64,000 bases of DNA from JAXLSZ01 sp046330315 (GTDB lineage Bacteria; Actinomycetota; Thermoleophilia; Solirubrobacterales; 70-9). Made by a program: the position numbers and the translations under genes. A model generated the notes under the pieces. The model was not told the DNA's origin, made no database searches, and was given only the letters and a program-made list of their open reading frames with translations. Below are positions 24,329 through 32,602 of the stretch, piece after piece. Every line of letters begins with the position of its first letter. The first letter of the stretch is position 1. Location: positions 124,001 through 188,000 of the forward strand of contig JAXLSZ010000007.1 in the NCBI GenBank assembly GCA_046330315.1, read 5' to 3'.

Positions 24329-25969
24329 CTACATGCGGTCGGGGGCGGAGATGCCCAGCAGCCCCAGGGTCCGGGCGATCGTCTTCCTGGTGATCAGGCA
24401 CAGCCGCAGCCTGGAGGCCTCCACGCCGGGCTCCCCTGCCCCGACCACCTGGCAGTCACGGTAGAAGCCGTGGAAATCGGAGGCGACCTCCATCCCGTAG
24501 GCGCAGAGGCGGTGGGGGGCCCGCCGCCCGGCCGCCTCGCGGACCTCGCCGGGGAACTCGAGCAGGCGCTTGACCAGCAGCCGCTCGGCGGGCTCCAGCG
24601 GAGCGGTGCGCGCACCGTCGTCCTCGGCCCCGGCGCCCCCGGACTCTGCCTTTCGCATGATGCTGGCGATGCGTGCGTGTGCGTACTGCACGTAGTAGAC
24701 CGGGTTCTCGCTGGACTGGCGCCGGGCGAGGTCGAGGTCGAGGTCGACGGTGGTGTCGTGGCTGCGCTGCAGCATGAAGAAGCGGGTCGCGTCCGCCCCG
24801 ATGTCGTCGACCAGCTCGTCGAGGGTGACGAACTCGCCGCGGCGCTTCGACATCTGGGCCCGCTCGGAGCCGTCGACGATGTGCACGAGCTGCATGATCT
24901 GCGCCTCGAAGGAATCCGCCGAGCCGCCCAGCGCGCAGATCGCCGCCCGCAGCCGGGCGACGTAGCCGTGGTGGTCGGCGCCGAGCACGTTGATCAGCAG
25001 CTCGAAGCCCCGCTCCAGCTTGTCCGCGTGGTAGGCGACGTCGCCCGCCAGGTAGGTCGGGGAGCCGTCGGCCCGGATCAGCACCCGGTCCTTGTCGTCC
25101 CCGAACTCGGTGGTGCGCAGCCACAGCGCCCCCTCGCTCTCGTAGGTGTGGCCCCCCTGATCGAGCCTCCGAAGCGCCGAGCTGACCTTCCCGGACTCGA
25201 ACAGCGAGGCCTCCGACACCCATCCGTCGTGGGAGACCCCGAAGCGGGCGAGCGTGGCCCGGATGCCCTGGAGCATCCGCTCGACGCCCGCCCCCCGCAC
25301 GGCGCCGGCGTCGCCGGGGTCCACCCCGGCGGCCGCCAGCTCGGCGCCGAGGTCGCTCACGTAGGAGCCGCGGTAGCCGTCCTCGGGAGGGTCCTCCCCC
25401 CGCATCGCAGCCGAGACGGAGGCCCCGAAACGCTCGATCTGGCCCCCCGTGTCGTTGACGTAGTACTCGCGCCTAACCGCGTTGCCGACCGCCTCCAGCA
25501 GCCTCGCAACCGAGTCCCCGTAGGCGGCGTGGCGACCGCTCGCCGCGGTCAGCGGCCCGGTCGGATTGGCGGAGACGAACTCGACCAGCACCTGCATCGG
25601 CTCGCCGCCGGGCCCCTCCCCCACCGGCAGAGCGGCGCCCTGCGCCATCGCCTCGATCGCGGCCCGAAACCAGGCGTCGGAGAGGTGGAGGTTGACGAAT
25701 CCGGGACCGGCGACCTCGATCCGCTCTGCCTGCTCTCCCAGCTCAGGCCCGAGCCGGCCCACGAGGCGCTCGGCAACCTCCCTGGGCGGCTCGCCGAGCG
25801 AGCCGGCCAGCAGCATCGCGGCGTTGGAGCTGTAATCGCCCATCTCGGGCCTCGGTGGCCGCTCGAGCGAGTGGCGGGACTCGCCTAGGCCCTCCGGCCG
25901 GAGGGCCGAGGCGGCGCGAGCGACCGCGGCGTCGAGGGCGGCGAGCGGGTCTTGCTGGGTCTCTCCCAT
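24329..25969 (-). CDS. argS: Arginyl-tRNA synthetase with divergent HIGH motif
   Basis: A 546-residue class I synthetase that charges tRNA-Arg. It has the Add1 start (PPRPEMGDYSSNAAMLLAG), the ATP-binding FVSANPTGPL at residues 131-140 and a KMSKS-like segment AQMSKRRGEFVTLDEL; the C-terminal helical domain has NPVYYVQYAHARIASI. After NPTGPL, where the motif is normally H-(I/V)-G-H, the protein reads T141-A-A-S144. The codons confirm this. The rest of the family pattern (GRHAAYGDSVARLL) is intact. It is probably a lineage variant rather than an inactive enzyme. Confidence 0.93.
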   Translation of the reverse strand: MGETQQDPLAALDAAVARAASALRPEGLGESRHSLERPPRPEMGDYSSNAAMLLAGSLGEPPREVAERLVGRLGPELGEQAERIEVAGPGFVNLHLSDAWFRAAIEAMAQGAALPVGEGPGGEPMQVLVEFVSANPTGPLTAASGRHAAYGDSVARLLEAVGNAVRREYYVNDTGGQIERFGASVSAAMRGEDPPEDGYRGSYVSDLGAELAAAGVDPGDAGAVRGAGVERMLQGIRATLARFGVSHDGWVSEASLFESGKVSSALRRLDQGGHTYESEGALWLRTTEFGDDKDRVLIRADGSPTYLAGDVAYHADKLERGFELLINVLGADHHGYVARLRAAICALGGSADSFEAQIMQLVHIVDGSERAQMSKRRGEFVTLDELVDDIGADATRFFMLQRSHDTTVDLDLDLARRQSSENPVYYVQYAHARIASIMRKAESGGAGAEDDGARTAPLEPAERLLVKRLLEFPGEVREAAGRRAPHRLCAYGMEVASDFHGFYRDCQVVGAGEPGVEASRLRLCLITRKTIARTLGLLGISAPDRM

Positions 25970-26000
25970 CGCGGCAGCAATCGTAGGTGAGGCGTGGGGC

Positions 26001-26417
26001 TCAGCGGTGGTAGGGCTCGCCGGCGAGGATCTTCGCCGCCCGAAAGAGCTGCTCGAGGAAGACGACCCGGGCGAGCTGGTGGGCCATCGTCTGGGGGCCC
26101 AGGGAGATCAGCTCGTCGGCACGGTCGAGGAGCGGGTCACCGAGGCCCTCGTGACCGCCAACGGCGATCCACAGCGGCCGACCCTCGAGCCGGCGCTCCG
26201 AGAGCCAGCGGCTCCACCCCTCCGAGCTCCTCGCGCTGCCGCGAGCGTCCAGCGCCGCGAGCCAGGCCCGCTCGTCCACCCGGCCGGCGAGGCCGGCCGG
26301 GTCGCGCACCTCGACGACCTCCACGGGCTGGTGGCGCGAGAGGAGCCTGCGGTAGTGGGCCTCGGCCTCCGCGAAGGGAGGGCGGGAACGGCCGACTGTG
26401 ATCAGGACGGTCTTCAT
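26001..26417 (-). CDS. rlmH: 23S rRNA (pseudouridine-1915-N3) methyltransferase RlmH
   Basis: A 138-residue SPOUT methyltransferase. The trefoil-knot signature IAVGGHEGLG, the segment MAHQLARVVFLEQLFRA and the terminal GEPYHR are diagnostic for RlmH. It methylates the pseudouridine in helix 69 of 23S rRNA within the ribosome. ATG 26417 gives the usual start MKTVLITVG; the upstream extension to 26450 is less likely. It follows argS on the same strand with 31 bp between them. Confidence 0.93.
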   Translation of the reverse strand: MKTVLITVGRSRPPFAEAEAHYRRLLSRHQPVEVVEVRDPAGLAGRVDERAWLAALDARGSARSSEGWSRWLSERRLEGRPLWIAVGGHEGLGDPLLDRADELISLGPQTMAHQLARVVFLEQLFRAAKILAGEPYHR

Positions 26418-26467
26418 CGGGTGCGGGAACCGCTGCGATACTAGGTCCACAGCGAGAGAGGAGAGCC

Positions 26468-26767
26468 ATGCCGGACCCTGATCACGAGGAGCGCCAGATC
26501 AACATCCACAGCTCGCCCGAGCAGATGGCCGGGGTCTACGCCAACTTCGCGAACGTCAGCCACTCCGACTACGAGTTCACGATCACCTTCGCGCGGGTCG
26601 ACCACGAGATCGAAGAGGGCGAGGTGCCCGGGGTGGTGGTCTCCAGAGTGGCGCTCGCGCCGCGCTTCATGCGCGAGCTGATCGACGCACTCGAGGACAA
26701 CTTCTCGAAGTGGAGCACCCGGGAGGGCATCAAGAGCCTCCCCGAGTACTCCGACGAGGAGCCCTGA
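26468..26767 (+). CDS. DUF3467 protein
   Basis: A 99-residue acidic protein. HSSPEQMAGVYANFANVSHS, the strand EFTITFARVDH and VVSRVALAPRFMRELIDALE are the features of DUF3467, a small beta/alpha family of unknown function found in bacteria and archaea. The ATG follows a GAGAGGAGAG ribosome binding site. Its 3' end overlaps the convergent M48 protease gene by 38 bp. Possible phage-Gp-like or CTF-like scaffolding roles have no support here. Confidence 0.85.
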   Translation: MPDPDHEERQINIHSSPEQMAGVYANFANVSHSDYEFTITFARVDHEIEEGEVPGVVVSRVALAPRFMRELIDALEDNFSKWSTREGIKSLPEYSDEEP

Positions 26768-28055
26768 TCCCGGCGTCCCGCCGGTAGGCGACGGCGGCGC
26801 CGATCCGCTCCATCGTGGTCGGGTGGGTGCCGAACAGGAAGTGCGCCAGGCCGGGCGGGCTGGGATCGCTCAGGTTGACCACGCCGAACCGCCTCTGAAG
26901 GCCGATGAAGGCGCCCGGGTCGCGGGTCAGGCGCAGCGCGAAGGCGTCGGCGCGCGCCTCCATCTGCCGGGAGAGCTGGTTGCCGGGCACCGAGAGCACC
27001 GCGGTGGCCACCGCGACGCAGAGGGCGAGGGCGGGGATCACGCCCGGCGAGCGCACGTCGTCGCCGCTGCGCCTGGCCAGCTCCCAGGCGGCGAGCTGGA
27101 CGAAGAGGACCCCGAGGGGAGCGACCAGGGCGACGAAGGCGATCCCGTGCAGGACGTCGTCGAACCTGACGTGCGCGAGCTCGTGGGCGATCACGGAGCG
27201 CAGCTCGGCCGGAGTGAGGCGCTCGATCGCGTTGTCGTAGATCACCACCCGCTTGCTGGAGCCGAGTCCGTCCACGTAGGCGTTGATCGCCGTCGAGCGG
27301 CGGCTGGCGTCCACCCGGTAGACCTGGCCGACGTCGACACCCGAGCGCCGGGCCAGCGAGAGGACCTCGCCGCGCAGCTCCCCGCGCGGGAGCGGCCGGA
27401 AGTCGTTGAAGACCGGCGCGAGCAAGACCGGGGCCAGCCAGGTGGAGACGAGGGCCCAGGCGATCACCCCCGCGGTGCCGCCGATCCAGAAGCGGCGACC
27501 GAGCCGGCGGACCGCCAGGAGCGCGAGAGCGGCACCGGCGGCGGCGAGCGCGGCGGCGATCGCGGCCGAGGTCGCCCGGTCGCCGAGCCACCCTCCGAGC
27601 CCCTGCGTGGAGAGCCCGAAGTCCTCGGCCCGCCGGTGGGCGATCGCCCCCAGCGGGAGGCCGGCGACAGCGAGCAGCAGCGACAACCCCGCCCCGATTG
27701 CCGCGGCCCCGAGCAGCGGCCGCCCCGAAAGGCCGGCGAGCGGCCTCCTCAGAGCCGGGGGCCGCCACAGGGCCAGGACGGCGAGTACCGCGATCTCGAC
27801 CGCCAGCGAGCCGAGCCCGAGCCAGCGCTGCGCTCCGCTGAACTCGGCCACCCGCGAGAGCTGGGAGGCGCGGAAGTAGGCGGACTCGGGGACCCGCGCG
27901 GGATCGATGGAGTCTCCGGGGCCAAGCAGCCAGACGGCGGCCTCCGCCACCGCCACCGCGGCGAACCCGACCACGGCGACGCGGGCGCCGGGGCGCCGGG
28001 TCAGCGACCCCGATGCGCCCGCGGGGGCGGCGCTCTCCTCAGTGCGGGGGGCCAC
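26730..28055 (-). CDS. M48-family membrane metalloprotease (Ste24/HtpX-like)
   Basis: A 441-residue integral membrane protease with about seven helices. The zinc motif HELAH occurs in LRSVIAHELAHVRFDDVLHG and the third zinc ligand, glutamate, in MEARADAFAL. The arrangement (helices before and after the catalytic domain, RVDASRRSTAINAYVDGLG before HELAH) matches the CAAX-prenyl-protease-1/Ste24 subgroup. In bacteria such proteins degrade misfolded membrane proteins; the substrate here is unknown. GTG 28055 is used. It is divergent from the phosphoesterase operon. Confidence 0.88.
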   Translation of the reverse strand: MAPRTEESAAPAGASGSLTRRPGARVAVVGFAAVAVAEAAVWLLGPGDSIDPARVPESAYFRASQLSRVAEFSGAQRWLGLGSLAVEIAVLAVLALWRPPALRRPLAGLSGRPLLGAAAIGAGLSLLLAVAGLPLGAIAHRRAEDFGLSTQGLGGWLGDRATSAAIAAALAAAGAALALLAVRRLGRRFWIGGTAGVIAWALVSTWLAPVLLAPVFNDFRPLPRGELRGEVLSLARRSGVDVGQVYRVDASRRSTAINAYVDGLGSSKRVVIYDNAIERLTPAELRSVIAHELAHVRFDDVLHGIAFVALVAPLGVLFVQLAAWELARRSGDDVRSPGVIPALALCVAVATAVLSVPGNQLSRQMEARADAFALRLTRDPGAFIGLQRRFGVVNLSDPSPPGLAHFLFGTHPTTMERIGAAVAYRRDAGIRAPRRSTRGGS

Positions 28056-28124
28056 TCATCTCTACCATAGACGCCCCCTCCGGCCACCCGGCGGCGTCCA
28101 CCCGCCTCGCCTGCCGAGCCCTCC

Positions 28125-28865
28125 ATGCGCGCAGCCGTGATCAGCGACATCCACGCGAACCTCCCGGCCCTGGAGGCCGTCCTGGCCTCGATCGAGGAGT
28201 CGGGCACCGAGGAGACCTGGTGCCTGGGGGACGTGGTCGGCTACGGAGCCGATCCCGACGCCTGCGCGCGCCTGGTCGAGGAGAGCTGCCAGGTGAAGCT
28301 GGTCGGCAACCACGACCTCGCGGTGCTCGGCGAGCTCGACATCAGCTCCTTCTCGGCCGCCGCCGCCGAAGCGGTCCGCTGGACCCAGGAGGTGGCGGCC
28401 CCAGAGACCCTCGAGATGCTGCGCGCCGGGCGCCCCGCCGGCGAGCGGGAGGGAATGGGGCTCTTCCACGCCTCGCCGCGGGACCCGGTCTGGGAGTACG
28501 TGCTCTCGATCGAGCAGGCCGAGGACTGCATGGAGGCGGCCGAGCGGCCGGTGAACCTGATCGGCCACTCCCACGTGGCGCTCTACTTCGAGGCCCCGCC
28601 CGGGGAGAGCGGCGGGGAGGCGCGCGGCTCCCCGGCGCCGGAGGGATCGCGGCTGCGCCTCGGCGAGGGACGCTGGCTGCTCAACCCGGGAAGCGTCGGC
28701 CAGCCCCGCGACGGCGACCCCCGCGCCGCCTGGCTGGAGCTCGACACCGAAGCGGCGTCCGCCCTCTTTCACAGGGTTCCCTACGATGTCGGGAAGGCCG
28801 CCGGATCGATCCTCGACGCAGGCCTTCCCAGACACCTGGCCGACCGGCTCCACCTCGGCCAGTGA
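28125..28865 (+). CDS. Calcineurin-like metallophosphoesterase
   Basis: A 246-residue protein of the YfcE/MJ0936-type phosphoesterases. All metal-binding motifs appear: SDIHANLPAL, LGDVVGYG, GNHD, a lone His in LFHASPRD and GHSHV. The LLNPGSVGQPRDGD segment closes the active site. Substrates of this group include phosphodiesters and cyclic nucleotides. Its TGA overlaps the lipoprotein GTG (GTGA, 28862-28865), so it leads a three-gene coupled operon with a lipoprotein and a protein kinase. Confidence 0.88.
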   Translation: MRAAVISDIHANLPALEAVLASIEESGTEETWCLGDVVGYGADPDACARLVEESCQVKLVGNHDLAVLGELDISSFSAAAAEAVRWTQEVAAPETLEMLRAGRPAGEREGMGLFHASPRDPVWEYVLSIEQAEDCMEAAERPVNLIGHSHVALYFEAPPGESGGEARGSPAPEGSRLRLGEGRWLLNPGSVGQPRDGDPRAAWLELDTEAASALFHRVPYDVGKAAGSILDAGLPRHLADRLHLGQ

Positions 28866-29437
28866 CCCCGGCCCCGACCCGCTTCGTGAAACGCCTGATC
28901 GCATCGCTCCTCGCACTCGCCCTGGGCGCCGGGACGGCCCTTGCCCTGGTCGCCTGCGGCGGCGGCGGCAGCGGCCTGCTGCCCGGCGACACCGCCGATC
29001 AGATCGTCGCGAACCTCCAGAGCGTCGAAAAGCTCAACGCCGGCGGGGACTGCGCCCAAGCCCAGTCGGCAGCCGACGAGGTCCGAAGCCAGGTCTCAAG
29101 CCTCGGAGGAGAGGTGGACCCGAGGTTGAAGAGGGCTCTGATCCGCGGCGCCGACCGCCTCGTCGCCGTGACCGCAAACTGCGTGGAGACGACGGTGGCG
29201 GCTCCCGACACCGTGGAGCCCCCGACCTCGAACACCTCCGAGACGACCAGGCAGACCACCAGGGACACGACCGCCACGCAGACCACGGACACGCAGACCA
29301 CCCCGACGACCCCGACGACCACCACGACCACCACGACGCCCACCACACCGACGACGACCCCGACCGTGCCGACCACCCCCGCGGGCGGCTCCTCGGGCGG
29401 GGTCGGCCCGGGCAAGCCCGCCGGAAGGCCACGGTGA
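28862..29437 (+). CDS. Thr-rich lipoprotein, function unknown
   Basis: A 191-residue protein whose signal peptide ends in the lipobox LVAC (ALALVACGGGG), so it is probably anchored outside the membrane. A helical middle contains SADEVRSQVSSLGGEV and two cysteines. The last third is almost pure Thr/Pro (for example QTTPTTPTTTT), an extended wall-spanning stalk that could be O-glycosylated. GTG 28886 is an alternative start. Overlaps both neighbours by GTGA, which suggests co-translation with the kinase, perhaps as its external partner (inference). Confidence 0.72.
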   Translation: MTPAPTRFVKRLIASLLALALGAGTALALVACGGGGSGLLPGDTADQIVANLQSVEKLNAGGDCAQAQSAADEVRSQVSSLGGEVDPRLKRALIRGADRLVAVTANCVETTVAAPDTVEPPTSNTSETTRQTTRDTTATQTTDTQTTPTTPTTTTTTTTPTTPTTTPTVPTTPAGGSSGGVGPGKPAGRPR

Positions 29438-30642
29438 CGGACGCCGGGGCCCTCTCCGGGCGCTACGAGCTCTCCGACCGGCTCGGCTCGGGCGGGATGT
29501 CGAACGTGTACCGCGCGACCGATCGCATCCTCGAGCGCACGGTCGCGGTGAAGATCCTCGCCGAGCACCTCTCCGACGACGAGCGCTTCGTCGCCCGCTT
29601 CCGCCGCGAGGCGCTGGCCGTCGCCAAGCTGATCCACCCCAACATCGTCCAGGTCTACGACACGGGGATCGACGAAGGGCGCCGCTACATAGTCATGGAG
29701 TACGTGGAGGGCCGCTCGGGCGCACAGCTGCTCCAGAGGCTCGGCCATCTCGACCCGCCCACCGCGGTGGAGATCGGGATCCAGGCCTGCGCCGGGCTGG
29801 ACTTCGCTCACCGGCGCGGGATCATCCATCGCGATGTCAAGCCCGGCAACCTGATGATCGAGGGCGGCCCCGCCGGGAACGGCCCGGAGATGATCGTCAA
29901 GCTGACCGACTTCGGCATCGCCCGCGCCGCCGAGCAGACCCGGATCACGCAGGTCGGCTCGGTGGTCGGCACCGCCGCATACCTGGCCCCGGAGCAGGTG
30001 CGCGGCGAGGAGGCGACCCCGGCCTCCGACGTCTACGCGCTCGGCGTCGTCCTCTACCAGTTCCTGACCGGGCGGCTCCCGTACGAGGGCTCCTCGCTGG
30101 CCGAGCTCGCGGTCCGCCAGCAGAACGAGAAGCCGCTGCCGCCCACCACCTACAACGGGGAAGTCCCGGAGTCGATCTCCAGCGCCGTGCTGTGCGCCCT
30201 GGAGGGCGACACGGTGCGGCGCTACGCGAGCGCCGAGGAGTTCGCCGTGGGCCTTCGCCGCGGCCTGGAGGGAGAGGACGTGACCCTGCCGCTGGTCGAA
30301 GAGGACACCCCGACCAGGTTGTTGGGCGGGACCGACGGCGGCCGCCCGGTCACGGCGGCGACCGCCTACCGCCCCGCCCCCTCCCCGGCGGCGCCGCCGA
30401 GGCCGAGGGAGCCGGTCGCCCCGGCCGCGGCGGCCGGCCCGCCGCGCCGCTCCTTCCCGCGCCGCTTCGCCCGGGGCCTGCTGGCGCTGCTCGCCCTGAT
30501 CCTGATCGCCGCCGCCGTCGCGGCGGCGGTGATCCTGGCCACCGACAGGGCCACCGGCGTGCAGATCAAGAAAGTCGCGGGCGACACCGTGGACAGGGTC
30601 GTCACCGATCTCAAGGACCTGGTCAACAGCAACACGAAGTAG
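29434..30642 (+). CDS. PknB-like serine/threonine protein kinase
   Basis: A 402-residue transmembrane kinase. Glycine-rich loop LGSGGMSNVY, K40 (VAVKIL), HRDVKPGN with catalytic D134, DFG at 159-161 and APEQ follow in order (residues about 10-275). A Pro/Ala-rich juxtamembrane linker, one helix (about 345-367, LLALLALILIAAAVAAAVIL) and a short external tail follow. PASTA sensor repeats found in PknB are absent, so sensing may fall to the coupled lipoprotein. It ends 6 bp from the convergent tgt gene. Confidence 0.93.
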   Translation: MTDAGALSGRYELSDRLGSGGMSNVYRATDRILERTVAVKILAEHLSDDERFVARFRREALAVAKLIHPNIVQVYDTGIDEGRRYIVMEYVEGRSGAQLLQRLGHLDPPTAVEIGIQACAGLDFAHRRGIIHRDVKPGNLMIEGGPAGNGPEMIVKLTDFGIARAAEQTRITQVGSVVGTAAYLAPEQVRGEEATPASDVYALGVVLYQFLTGRLPYEGSSLAELAVRQQNEKPLPPTTYNGEVPESISSAVLCALEGDTVRRYASAEEFAVGLRRGLEGEDVTLPLVEEDTPTRLLGGTDGGRPVTAATAYRPAPSPAAPPRPREPVAPAAAAGPPRRSFPRRFARGLLALLALILIAAAVAAAVILATDRATGVQIKKVAGDTVDRVVTDLKDLVNSNTK

Positions 30643-30648
30643 CCGCGC

Positions 30649-31857
30649 TTAGGCGGCCTCCCAGGGGGTCCGGCCCGCCTCGACGACCGCGTCCCGGTAG
30701 CCACGCAACCGGCCGGCTCCGATCGCCTCCCTCGCCCCGCGCACCACGGCCTCCAGATAGGCCAGGTTGTGCAGGGCAAGCAGCCGCACGGCGGTCAGCT
30801 CCTCGGCGCGCGAGAGGTAGCTGAGGTAGTCGCGGTCGTGGCGGCGGCAGGCCGCGCAGGGGCAGTCCTCGACCAGCGGCCGCCGGTCTCCCTCGAACCC
30901 GGACTTGCGCAGGTCGAGCCGGAAGCGGGAGTCGGGGTCGGGCACCAGCGCGACCCCGTGGCGAGCGAGGCGGGTGGGCACGGCGCAGTCGAAGGTGTCG
31001 AGGCCGAGCGCGATCCCGTCGAGCAGGTCGTCCACCTCTCCGATCCCCAGCAGGTGCTTCGGCGCCGCCTCCGGGAGCAGCGGGGCGAGGAGGCCGAGGA
31101 CGCCGCGCATCTCATCCTTGTCGCGGCCGAGCGTCCCGCCGATCGCGATGCCATCGACGCCGGCCCCCGATACGAAGGAGGCCGACTCGCAGCGCAGGTC
31201 CTCGTGAACGCCGCCCTGGACGATCCCGAACACGGACTGGCCGGGCGGGCCGTGGCGATCGTGCCACCGCAGGCAGCGGTCGAGCCAGCGGTGGGTGCGC
31301 TCGGTGGAGCGAGCCGTGTAATCGCGGTCCGCGTGGTAGGGGGTGCACTCGTCGAAGGCAAGCGCGATGTCGGACCCCAGCGCGGCCTGGATCTCCATCG
31401 AGGACTCGGGCCCCAGGAACCGCTCGGCCCCGTCGCGGTAGGAGCGGAACCTGACCCCCTCCTCCTCGACCTCGATGATCGTCCCCTCGCTGCCCCTGCG
31501 GCCGCCGCTGCCCTTGATCTCCTCGGCGACTCCGCCGTGGGCGAGCGAGAAGACCTGGAAGCCCCCGGAGTCGGTGATCACCGGGCGCTCCCAGGCCATG
31601 AACCCGTGCAGGCCGCCGGCCGCGGCGATCCGCTCGGGCCCGGGCGAGACCAGCAGGTGAAAGGTGTTGCCGAGCACCATCTCGTAGCCGAGACGGCCGA
31701 CCTCGTCGAGGTCGAGCCCGCGAACGGTCGCCTTGGTGGCCAGCGGCACGAAGGCCGGCGTGGCGAGCGGCCCGTGCGCGGTGCTCAGGACACCCGACCG
31801 GGCGGCGCCGTCGCGCGCCGTGATCTCGAAGCCGAGACGGTCGGGATCGGTGCGCAC
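30649..31857 (-). CDS. tgt: tRNA-guanine transglycosylase
   Basis: A 402-residue TIM-barrel enzyme that exchanges guanine-34 for the queuosine precursor in tRNAs with GUN anticodons. Motifs: MVLGNTFHLL, ITDSGGFQVFSL with the general-acid aspartate, FDECTPY, the nucleophile aspartate in GLDTFDCAVPTRLARHG, and the C-terminal zinc site CPCAACRRHDRDYL plus HNLAYLE. GTG 31857 gives the standard length; the frame extends further upstream but that part is low-complexity. No other queuosine gene is in the window. Confidence 0.95.
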   Translation of the reverse strand: MRTDPDRLGFEITARDGAARSGVLSTAHGPLATPAFVPLATKATVRGLDLDEVGRLGYEMVLGNTFHLLVSPGPERIAAAGGLHGFMAWERPVITDSGGFQVFSLAHGGVAEEIKGSGGRRGSEGTIIEVEEEGVRFRSYRDGAERFLGPESSMEIQAALGSDIALAFDECTPYHADRDYTARSTERTHRWLDRCLRWHDRHGPPGQSVFGIVQGGVHEDLRCESASFVSGAGVDGIAIGGTLGRDKDEMRGVLGLLAPLLPEAAPKHLLGIGEVDDLLDGIALGLDTFDCAVPTRLARHGVALVPDPDSRFRLDLRKSGFEGDRRPLVEDCPCAACRRHDRDYLSYLSRAEELTAVRLLALHNLAYLEAVVRGAREAIGAGRLRGYRDAVVEAGRTPWEAA

Positions 31858-31906
31858 CGGCCCAAGGGTATGGGGACCGCCGGGCCGGTGCGCCGCCGGC
31901 CCGCGC

Positions 31907-32377
31907 CTACGCCTTCTCGCTGCCCGAGCCCTCCACGGTGCCGCCACCGATCTCGACCCTGGTGGCCTTGCGCTCGGCCGGCTTGGGGACCTTGACCTCG
32001 AGGACCCCGCGGTCGAAGTTCGCGGTCACCTGCCCGGGGTCGATCCCCTCGGGAAGGCTCAGCGAGCGGGAGAAGGAGCCGAAGGAGCGCTCGATGCGCC
32101 GGATGCCCCCGCGCTTCTCCTCGTGCTCGGCCCTGCGCTCACCGGAGACCGTGAGCACCCGGTCCTTGACCTCGATCTTGACGTCGTCCTCGCTGATCCC
32201 GGGCAGGTCGGCCCGGAGCACCAGGTGATCGTCGTCCTCGACCAGGTCCATCGCGGGAACCCAGCGGCGCCGGCCGCCCTCACCGCTGCGGCCCTCGAAG
32301 AAGCTGTCGAACAGCCGGTTGAAATCCGACTGAAGGGCGTCCAGGTCGCGGGCGGGATCCCATCTCACAATTGCCAT
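31907..32377 (-). CDS. Small heat-shock protein, Hsp20/alpha-crystallin family
   Basis: A 156-residue holdase chaperone. The start MAIVRWDPARDLDALQSDFN is typical for Hsp20, followed by the alpha-crystallin domain from about residue 40 (LVLRADLPGISEDDVKIEV) with the dimer loop and the FDRGVLEVKVPKP strand; the usual C-terminal I-x-I anchor is replaced by a VEI-type segment. The ATG at 32377 follows a perfect AAGGAGGT ribosome binding site, an unusually strong one for this window. A consensus-like sigma-70 promoter lies upstream. Confidence 0.93.
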   Translation of the reverse strand: MAIVRWDPARDLDALQSDFNRLFDSFFEGRSGEGGRRRWVPAMDLVEDDDHLVLRADLPGISEDDVKIEVKDRVLTVSGERRAEHEEKRGGIRRIERSFGSFSRSLSLPEGIDPGQVTANFDRGVLEVKVPKPAERKATRVEIGGGTVEGSGSEKA

Positions 32378-32422
32378 CTCGTTACCTCCTTCAACGTTCG
32401 ATCTCGTGACCTTCTGCATGGC

Positions 32423-32453
32423 AGATTATAAAATCTAAGTGTGAATCTATCAA
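32423..32453 (-). promoter_or_regulatory. Consensus-type promoter of hsp20
   Basis: On the minus strand TTGATA (32453-32448) and TATAAT (32430-32425) are separated by exactly 17 bp, giving a very strong housekeeping-sigma promoter. The inverted repeat AGATT-N4-AATCT (32423-32436) overlaps the -10 box, which would suit a repressor site. The AT-rich composition is exceptional here. Confidence 0.85.
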
Positions 32454-32519
32454 CTCGTCAGGGGGGCTGGCTCTGGGTCCCCTGGTCCCCGCCGCAGGCG
32501 AGCACGCCTGGGTTTCGGG

Positions 32520-32580
32520 CTGGCGCCGTGCGTGGCGAGGCTGGCGCCGTGCGTGGCGAGGCTGCCGCCGTGCGTGGCGG
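32520..32580. repeat. 21-bp tandem repeat, three copies
   Basis: The unit CTGGCGCCGTGCGTGGCGAGG starts at 32520, 32541 and 32562 (last copy diverged). It lies in the 149-bp gap between the hsp20 promoter and the end of gpmI; nothing else is visible in the gap. Confidence 0.85.
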
Positions 32581-32602
32581 GGGCGAGCGGCGGGCGGGCG
32601 GC

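Noticed and set aside
23429..25888. An 819-codon plus-strand frame over the ATPase-like gene and argS
   Set aside because: It is the mirror image of argS codon bias and has no recognisable motif; the minus strand encodes a full ArgRS.
29200..29390. Thr-rich stretch as a simple non-coding microsatellite
   Set aside because: It stays in frame with a lipobox-bearing protein, and the stop codon overlaps the kinase start, so it is better explained as a coding stalk.
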